NCBI GenBank assembly: GCA_003153055.1
Contig: PMBV01000487.1
Span: forward strand, 15,906 to 25,140
From: Myxococcales bacterium
GTDB lineage: Bacteria > Myxococcota > Myxococcia > Myxococcales > Myxococcaceae
DNA length: 9,235 nucleotides
Direction of reading: 5' to 3'
Position numbers and translations under genes: made by a program
Part shown: positions 1 through 7,500 of the stretch, in pieces
Layout: every line of letters begins with the position of its first letter
Numbering within the stretch: the stretch's first letter is position 1
The notes under the pieces: model-generated
Databases searched by the model: none
The model's input: only the letters and a program-made list of their open reading frames with translations
Told to the model about the DNA's origin: nothing

Positions 1-1545
1 GCCGTGACTTGTCCCACTCGCGGATCCACCCACGCTTCGGTCTCAGTCGGCGGCTCCCTCGTATACGTCGATACACGGAACCCAAGTGACCCTCTCCGAA
101 TCGCTGCCTCGGCGACGACCGACGACTTCTTCGGCGCCACCATCGTGGACGGACGGCTGTACGCCGTCAGCGGGTACCACCAGGGCGCCTATCTCTGCGC
201 CCAGCCTCCCAATTTCTCCGAGGCCGCGCTTCGGACGAGATACCCTGCCAACGAAGACAGCCTTCCGTCGACCCCCGCCGGCCGCCTCGTCCTCTTCGAC
301 AGCGCAGCTCCGAGCGCCAAACCAGTCGGCAGCCTGAGCTACCCGTATGATCTCACGGCCATCGAGGTCATTGAAGACACGGCCATCGTCGCCGCGGCAG
401 AGCTGGGTCTCATCATCGTCGACGTCTCGAACCCCACCAACCCCACCGAGCTCAGCCGAATCCCCTTCGACTCCGCGCTCTCCAACACTCCAGGAACGCC
501 CGTCGACCTCCGCCGAGTCGGCGACGTCCTCTTGGTCTCCACCAACGCGGGCGGCGTTGCAATCCTCGATGTCTCGCACCCCCGAGACCCTCAGTTCATC
601 TCCTTCGGCAACACCGAGGCAGCCCTCGATGCGCTGCTGATCGGCGACCGCCTCCTGCTCGCATCAGGAGATAGGCTCACCGCTCTCCAGACTCCCTTCG
701 CGTTGGTTCAGGATTGGACCCCCCGACGAGGCGCCACGGTGCCACCCGACCTCGCCACGGTGGAGGTCCGCTTATCGCGCCCGGTGGCCGACCAGAGCGT
801 CACCGAACAGACCTTCACCCTCCTCGGGCCCGATGGCCCGGTGACCGCTACCCGGGAAGTGGTCAACGACTACACCTCCAACACCTTCGCCGTCCGCCTC
901 CACCCCGCAGCTTCGCTCAGGCCTAACGCGTCCTACGCTATCAATGTCACCACCGGCATAACCGACATGAGAGCTGGTGCGCTCCTCATCCCCCTCGCCA
1001 GCACGTTCCACACGGCCGCGGTCGGGGCGCGGCAGCCGGCGCTCGTGAGCTGTGCACCCGCGTTCCTCCCCTCCTCGGGAGGCGAGCTGGTGCTCCGCGG
1101 CGCCTCTCTTGCCGGCGTCACATCGGTGCTGATTGGCGCGCAAGTACTGACGCCCTCTCCGGTGTCTGACACCGAGATCCACGTCACCGTCGGGCCGAAG
1201 GCAGCCGGCCTGTGGGACGTGACGGCGGTGGACTCCAGCGGCCTCCGAGGCACGCTCTTGCTGGGCGTCCAGTTCGCCGACGATCTGTCCGGGGCGATCA
1301 GCTCGTCCCCGGATCACGGGCCCGTCGCCGGTGGCACGGTCGTCACCCTGTCGCTCAAGGGTCGCGCTGGCTTCATCGCCGGCACTCGGGTGGCCGTGGG
1401 TGGCATCGCGGCTGACGCGGTCGACGTCGTCGACACCAGCACCGTACGCTTCACTACACCCGCCGCGACGCTCCCGGGCCTGGCCCCAGTAACGGTGACC
1501 CGCCCCGGCGAGTCGCCCGTCACGCTCGGGGTCTTCTCATACGAC
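1..1545 (+). repeat. Super-module 1 (5' part cut): propeller, Big_5, TIG, TIG
   Basis: First visible copy of the four-fold super-module, in residues 1-515. The propeller (to about base 696) shows LVIVD-type strands, each followed by a D-x-x-x-P turn: LVYVDTRNPSDP from base 58, LIIVDVSNPTNP from 409, VAILDVSHPRDP from 556. The Big_5/SbsA-like Ig domain (about 697-1020) opens with WTPRRGATVP and has the family pattern of an acidic/valine strand, a TFTL strand, ASLRPNASYAINV, and a closing STFHTA. Two IPT/TIG domains follow: 1033-1275 (PALVSCAPAFLPSSGGELVL, then VLIGAQ) and 1285-1545 (SSPDHGPVAGGTVVTL, RVAVGGIAAD, then the final FSYD). The first TIG is somewhat degenerate. The propeller is shorter than the other three, so at least one blade probably lies left of the window. 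Confidence 0.85.
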
Positions 1546-4500
1546 GCGCCGACCTCTACCGCGATGAGTCTCCCCGGCTTCCCGTCGATGGTGCCGTCGG
1601 AGTTCGAGTTCCGCGGTTCTGCGCTGTGGGTTGGCTCAGGCGCAGCCGACGCGCCCGGGCTCCGGATCTTCGACGTCACCGTCCCCGAGCGGCCGACTCT
1701 CCTCGGGAGCTTCGACACCAACGGCCCAGTACGAGGCCTGGCGGTGGCCGACGGATTGACCCTCCTCGCCGAGGATGCCTTCGGCGTTCAGCTCGTCGAC
1801 ACCTCGCATCTCGATCAGCCGTACGTGATCGGCCGCCTCCTCGTCCCTGGGCTTGCCACGGGAGTCCGAGTGGTCGGTGATGAGGCCTGGGTAAGCGCGG
1901 TGGACGGCTCGTCCGCCCTCGGGACCATCTCCCGCTTCTCCCTCGTCGATCCGTCCCACCCTCTCATCGCCCGCCTCTCCCTCGACGCGGCACCTCTCGC
2001 CTTCGCGATCGATGGCGACCGGCTCTTCGCGCTGGTGAGCGAGGTGGCCGGAGCCAGCCCCGGGCTGCTCGCGTTGGTCACCTATGATCTGACCGGCAAG
2101 CGCCTCGGTCGCGCGACGGTCGCCACCGCGCCTGCGACCTACGCCCAGATGGTCAAGAGCCGCCTGGCGGTGCGCGCCGGGCGGGCGTACGTCACCCTGG
2201 GTACCCGACTTGTCGTCTATGCCGTAACAAACTCCACGCCCACCGAGCTGCGGTCCTCCGACTTCTCGACCCAGACTGCCGGCACTACGTTGGTCGGCGC
2301 CAACGCCTGGGTTGGGATCGAGCATCCGTCCTGGGGAGCGCCCGCGATCGTCCTGGTGCCCTCTCCCGAGTTCCTCGTGTCTTCGCTCACCCCGTCCTCA
2401 GGCGCGCGCGCTCTGCCCTCGACGACCATCAGCGCAGAGCTAACCCTCCCGCTCGCTTCGAACTCGCTGACCGAGTCCACTTTCTCGGTGACGGTGGACA
2501 CTGGTTCAGGGCCACAGCGCGCGGTCGGCACGCGAGACCTCGTCTTCACCATCTCCGGGGCCGTTGTGACCTTCACTCCTGCCGCGCCGTTCCCGACGGG
2601 AGCGACGGTGCATGCGCACCTCGAGGGGCTGGTGGCCTTCGATGCACGCGCGTTGGGTATGCCCGCAGACACAACCTTCACTGTGGCCTCTAGGCCTGAC
2701 GCCAATCAGCCCATCATCATGGCGCTCGCCCCTAACAGCGGCTTCGCGGATGCGTCCACCGCAGTCGCAATTTCCGGAAGCGGCTTCGACCCCTCTGACA
2801 CCGTGTTGGTGGGCGGCCAGGTGGCCCAGGTTCTCTCTGGAACCTCCGCCGAGCTCTTGGTGCTCGTCCCACCCTCGTCGACGCTCGCGACAGGGCCCGC
2901 TGCGGTGGAGATCATCGACCCATCAGGCATTCGAGCCCGCAGGCTCGGCGGATTCCTGTACCGGGACCATCTCAAGCTCGACTCGCTCAGCCCGACTACC
3001 AGCCCCAAGCGAGGCGGAGTGCTCGTCGCCCTCACGGGCCACGGGTTCTCCCCGGGGATGGGGGTTTCCTTTGGTGGAACTCCCTCCTTCACAGTTGCCG
3101 TCACCTCCACGACGGCCGCCACCGCCGTCGCACCTGCGCACGGAGATGGCCGAGTCGACGTGGTGGCGACCACACCAGGAGAGACCTCTACTATCCCGGC
3201 CAGCTTCCTGTATGGCTCTGGCGCGGTCGCCGCGGTCAAGACCGGCCCAGTCGCAGACCTTCTGGTCGAAGGGCAGCTCGCGTATGCCGCATTCAGTGGC
3301 TCCACGGACGTAGTCGGCCTCGACGGCGGCGTCCTCGGCCACGTGTACGGTGGAGGTGACTTGGAGGTCCTCGATCTATCCGAGCCCAATACCCCGAAGG
3401 TCTCGGCCAACATCCAGATAACCGACCCCACCCGGCTGGCACGAATGGGAACCCGGCTCCTGGCTGCTGGCAGGTACGGATTGGCGGTCCTCGATGTGAG
3501 CACGCCCACCGCGAGCACATTTGAGAGGAGCGTAAGGACCACCGGGGCGGCCCACGACGTCGTCGCTATCGACGGCCTCGCCTTCATCGCCGACGACTCC
3601 GGCCTGGTCATCGCCGATGTGGCGACCGGGCTAGTCGTCGGCCAGGTGGCCGTGCCCAGCGGCCTGACCGCCCTCGCGTTGGGCGGAGGTACGCTCTACG
3701 CGGCGCAAGCCTCGCCGTCTCAGGTTCTGGCGATTGATGTGCGAAGTGCATTCTTCTCCACCCTTGCAACTACCTCGCTTGCCGCACCGGCCCGTCGTCT
3801 GCGGATCGAAGGGAGCCGCCTCTTTGCGGCGCTCGGCAGTGCCAAGCAAGTTGCGATCATCGATATCCCTACCCCGGATACCCTCGCAGCCGCAGGGACG
3901 ATGGCCCTCGTTGATCGCCTCGGGTCCGGGTGGGTTTCGGCCGAGGACGTCGCGATCACGGGTGACGTTGCGTACGTCGCTGCCGGAGGTGGTGATGTGC
4001 AGAAGTTCCGAATCCGAATTGGCGAGCAAGCGCAGTTCCTCTCTGAGATCTCGGTCCCCGGCGATGTCCAGTCGATGGCCTTCTCTGGGCGGTCGCTCTT
4101 CGCTGGCACTCAGTTCCTGTGGGCCAACGGCCACGCAGCCGAGCTGCCCTTGGCTGACCCGGCCGACGCTACCGGCGCGCTGATCGGCGCCACGACAACC
4201 GTTCTCCTCGATGAGCTCAGAGTGGCCGCGTTCACACCTCGCGCTGGACAGCGCGTCTCGGTGGTGTCCCGCCCAGAAGTGGCTCTCTCGGAGATGCCCA
4301 ACCAGGCGACCCTGTCGGGGATCACCCTGTGGAAGGGAGACACAGCCGTCTCCTTCTCGCGCAGCCTCGTGATGGAGCCCGACCGCGCGCGAGTCATCCT
4401 CGCGCCCAGCGAAGCCCTCTCGCCTGAAATGACGTACACTTTGCGCGTCGCGCCCACGCTTGCAGGCATATCGGGCGTAGTTCTCGGCACCGAGGTCGCG

Positions 4501-7500
4501 TCGAGCTTCCTTACCGCGACAACCTCGGACATCGAGGCCCCCAGCATCGCCACGGTTAGCCCTACGTACGTCATCAACACGGGTGGTGTTCAGCTCACCA
4601 TCGGCGGCACGGGCTTCCTGCCCGGTTGCGCTGTGGAGGTTGGCGGAAACCACGCCCAGGTAGTCGACCGGTCCTCGGACGGGAAAAGCCTCACGGTCAT
4701 GGCACCAGGGGGCCCAGTCGGGATCGCAGCGGTCCAGGTCAAGAATCCGAACCAGCTAACCGCGCTGCGCCTCGGCGGGGTCCGGTACCTCGTGCCTCCT
4801 CGAATCGACTCAGTCGACCCACCTTCCGTCGAGTTCGAGAGTCGCTCGCATGTCTTTATTCATGGGGCCGGCTTCTCCTCTTCCTCGCTCGTCACCTTCG
4901 GCGGGCTCCCGGCTCGTAGCGTAGTTCTCGAAACCGACGGCAGCCTCACCGCGGTCACTCCCGACGGAGTCATAGGCCCGGTCGACGTGGCCGTTCTCAC
5001 GCCCGGCCCCGGAGGTTTCGTTTCCGCAAGCACGAGTGGGGCTTTCACCTTCTCTCTCAAGAACGTGCAGTACCTGACGGAAGCCGCTGGTCCGACGGTA
5101 ACCGTGGGCAGCGCCCTGTTGGTCGCCTCGGGCAGCCAGTTGGTTGCCTGGGACATCTCGAGTCCCCGTACACCAAGCCTTCTCTCTCGGACCCAAGCCG
5201 TCGCCGCCGAAGCGATGGCGCTAGCGAAGAATGAGCTCTTCCTCGCCGGTACGGGGGCTGTCCTCCGCTTTGACATCACGGGCTGTGGTTCGGCCCCCGG
5301 CGCGCTCTGCCAGCCGCGATGGCTACAGACGATCCCCCTCACGGACGGAATTGCGGTGTCCCCCGTTAAGTCAATCGCCGCCCGTCCTGGCGCCGCATGG
5401 GTCGCCTTGTTAACGGGCCACATACTCGTGCTGGCGCGCGTGGGCGACGGATACCAGGTGGTCTCTGAGGTTGATCTCGCCAACGGTACCCTCCAGGCGC
5501 TGGACTTCGCCGGAGAGCGTCTCGTCGATCTCGTCACGTTACCCAACGGCGCCGCCCGGCTCGAGGTCCGCGACGCGTCCGATGCAAACCTCGCTGTGAT
5601 CGGCATGGTGAGCGGGCTCCCCGGTCCGGCACGCTCCATGGCAATCGCGGGCAACCGGATCCTCGTCGGTGCCGGAGCCTCGGTGTCTCTGCTGAGCCTC
5701 GATCCATCCGGCATTCCATCGGTGGTTGAGACCTCCACCACGTCTGGCTTGACTCCAGACGCCGTTGGATTCCTTGAGCCCTTCGCCGTCGCAGCGGCCT
5801 CCCGTTGGCCGTTTTCGTCGCGCCTGTGGCTCCTAGATACCACCGGCGGGCTGGCACCCCGCACCTTCGGATACTTCAACGGATCGCCCTCGAGCCTCAC
5901 CGCTTTCGACGGCACGCTCATCGTCGGCGCTGGGTCGGCGGGCCAGTGGATCTTCGACGTTCCCTACCCAACTGTAGCCGCCCGGGGTCCCGCCCCAGCG
6001 CAAACCGCCGAGCCAGGCGCGAGCGTCTGGGTCCGACTGGCTTCGGCGATTCCCACCAGCGTCGCGGCGGCGTCCACCCTGGCCCTCTCGCAGGGGGGCG
6101 TGGCCGTCCCCGCGCCCAGTTCGACAAACGCGAGCACGGTCACCTCAAAGCCAGCGCATCCACTGGCAGTAGGTCGCTACCAGGCACGGTGCACCGTCGG
6201 CATATCGCCAGTCGTCGGGGGCAGTCTCGCCGGACCGTTGGCGTTCGACTTCGATGTCGCGCAGCCTATCCAATTTTCCGCCGCTAGCCTCAATCCTGTC
6301 ATGGGCCCGGTTGCCGGAAAGACCGCCGTCACCATCCTTGGATCGGGTTTCACTCCATCCACAACGGTGCGCTTCGGCGGTACTCCGGCGACCGTCACCT
6401 ACGTCGACGCGGCCGTCTTGCTCGCAACGAGCCCGGGGGCCACCATCCCAGGTCCCGTACAGGTCTTCGTCGATGACGGCAGCGCTTCCACTATGGTCCC
6501 TGGGGGCTTCGTGTACCTGCCGCAGGTCGCGGTCTCCGGAGTGACCGCCTTTACTGGCTTGACTATCACCATCGACGGGACGGGATTCACTCAGGACGTC
6601 GTGGTTAGCCTCGATGGAATTGAGGTCCCAATCCTTTCCTTCTCAGCAACCCGCCTCGTCGTCGCTGCTCCCACTACGACACTCGGAAAAGTGGTGGTCT
6701 CGGTAACTCAACCAGCGCATGAAAGCTGGACGCAAACCGTTACGATCGTCAACAACACGAAGCCGATTCCTTCACTAATCGTCCCGAGCACAATGTCCGC
6801 AGGGGAAGTGCTGACGATCTCGTTCTCAGCAACAGACGAGGAGCCGACCCTGTCGTGGCTCGAACTACGGGCAAACGGAGTAGTTCTTAACCATATCCCT
6901 AACGCCGCCTCCGGAACCACATATACCAGCACAGTCACTGCCCCAGCCTACGGGGCAATTGAATTCACTACCGTCGCGCAGGACAACCCTGGTCTCCAGG
7001 GACAGGTTTCGGCAAGTTCGGAGATTCCCAGATCGAGACTACCCACCTCCAGCACTTCGCTCGACGGAACTGACCTGGTTATCTCCGGCCAGACGGTAAT
7101 AATGAACGGGCACCATCACTTCAAGTCGCTGACACTCAGGAATCGAGCCACCCTCACCACAGACTCTTGCACCAGCACAGCCGAGTCGAACCTCTCACTG
7201 ACAATCGACGGCCAGGTCTCGATCGACGCCTCAAGCAAAATCGACCTGTCAGGCAAGGGGTACCTCGGCGGACTCGTGGGCGACAACCATTCGCCCGCTG
7301 CTCGCACCGCTAACAACCTCCCAGCGGCCGCCGGCGCATCCGCCTCCCATGGAGGCACCGGCGGCACAAACCACGACCAAGGCATCGATTCTTCCCAGCC
7401 TGTCTACGACGACTTCCGCAACCCAACGATGCCCGGGGCAGGCAGTCCCGCCTTCAGCAATGCCTTGGGCGCCCCAATCAACAACCCAGGCAGCAATGGC

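Noticed and set aside
1636..2325. Minus-strand open frame (229 codons)
   Set aside because: Antisense to propeller 2; Gly/Arg/Glu-rich translation typical of a shadow frame.
2612..3313. Plus-strand open frame in another register (233 codons)
   Set aside because: Overlaps the real frame completely and gives Ser/Pro/Arg-rich nonsense, while frame 1 encodes two good TIG domains here.
2706..3611. Minus-strand open frame (301 codons)
   Set aside because: Antisense to TIG 3, TIG 4 and the start of propeller 3; no family features, explained by codon bias.
3631..4653. Long open frame on the minus strand (340 codons)
   Set aside because: It lies wholly antisense to propeller 3 and the following Ig/TIG domains. 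Its translation is Arg/Glu/Gly-rich with no recognisable domain, a common by-product of strong third-position GC bias on the coding strand.
4860..5921. Long open frame on the minus strand (353 codons)
   Set aside because: Antisense to TIG 6 and propeller 4; low-complexity Ser/Arg/Pro/Thr-rich translation, no domain. The + strand frame has clear LVIVD and TIG motifs over the same bases.
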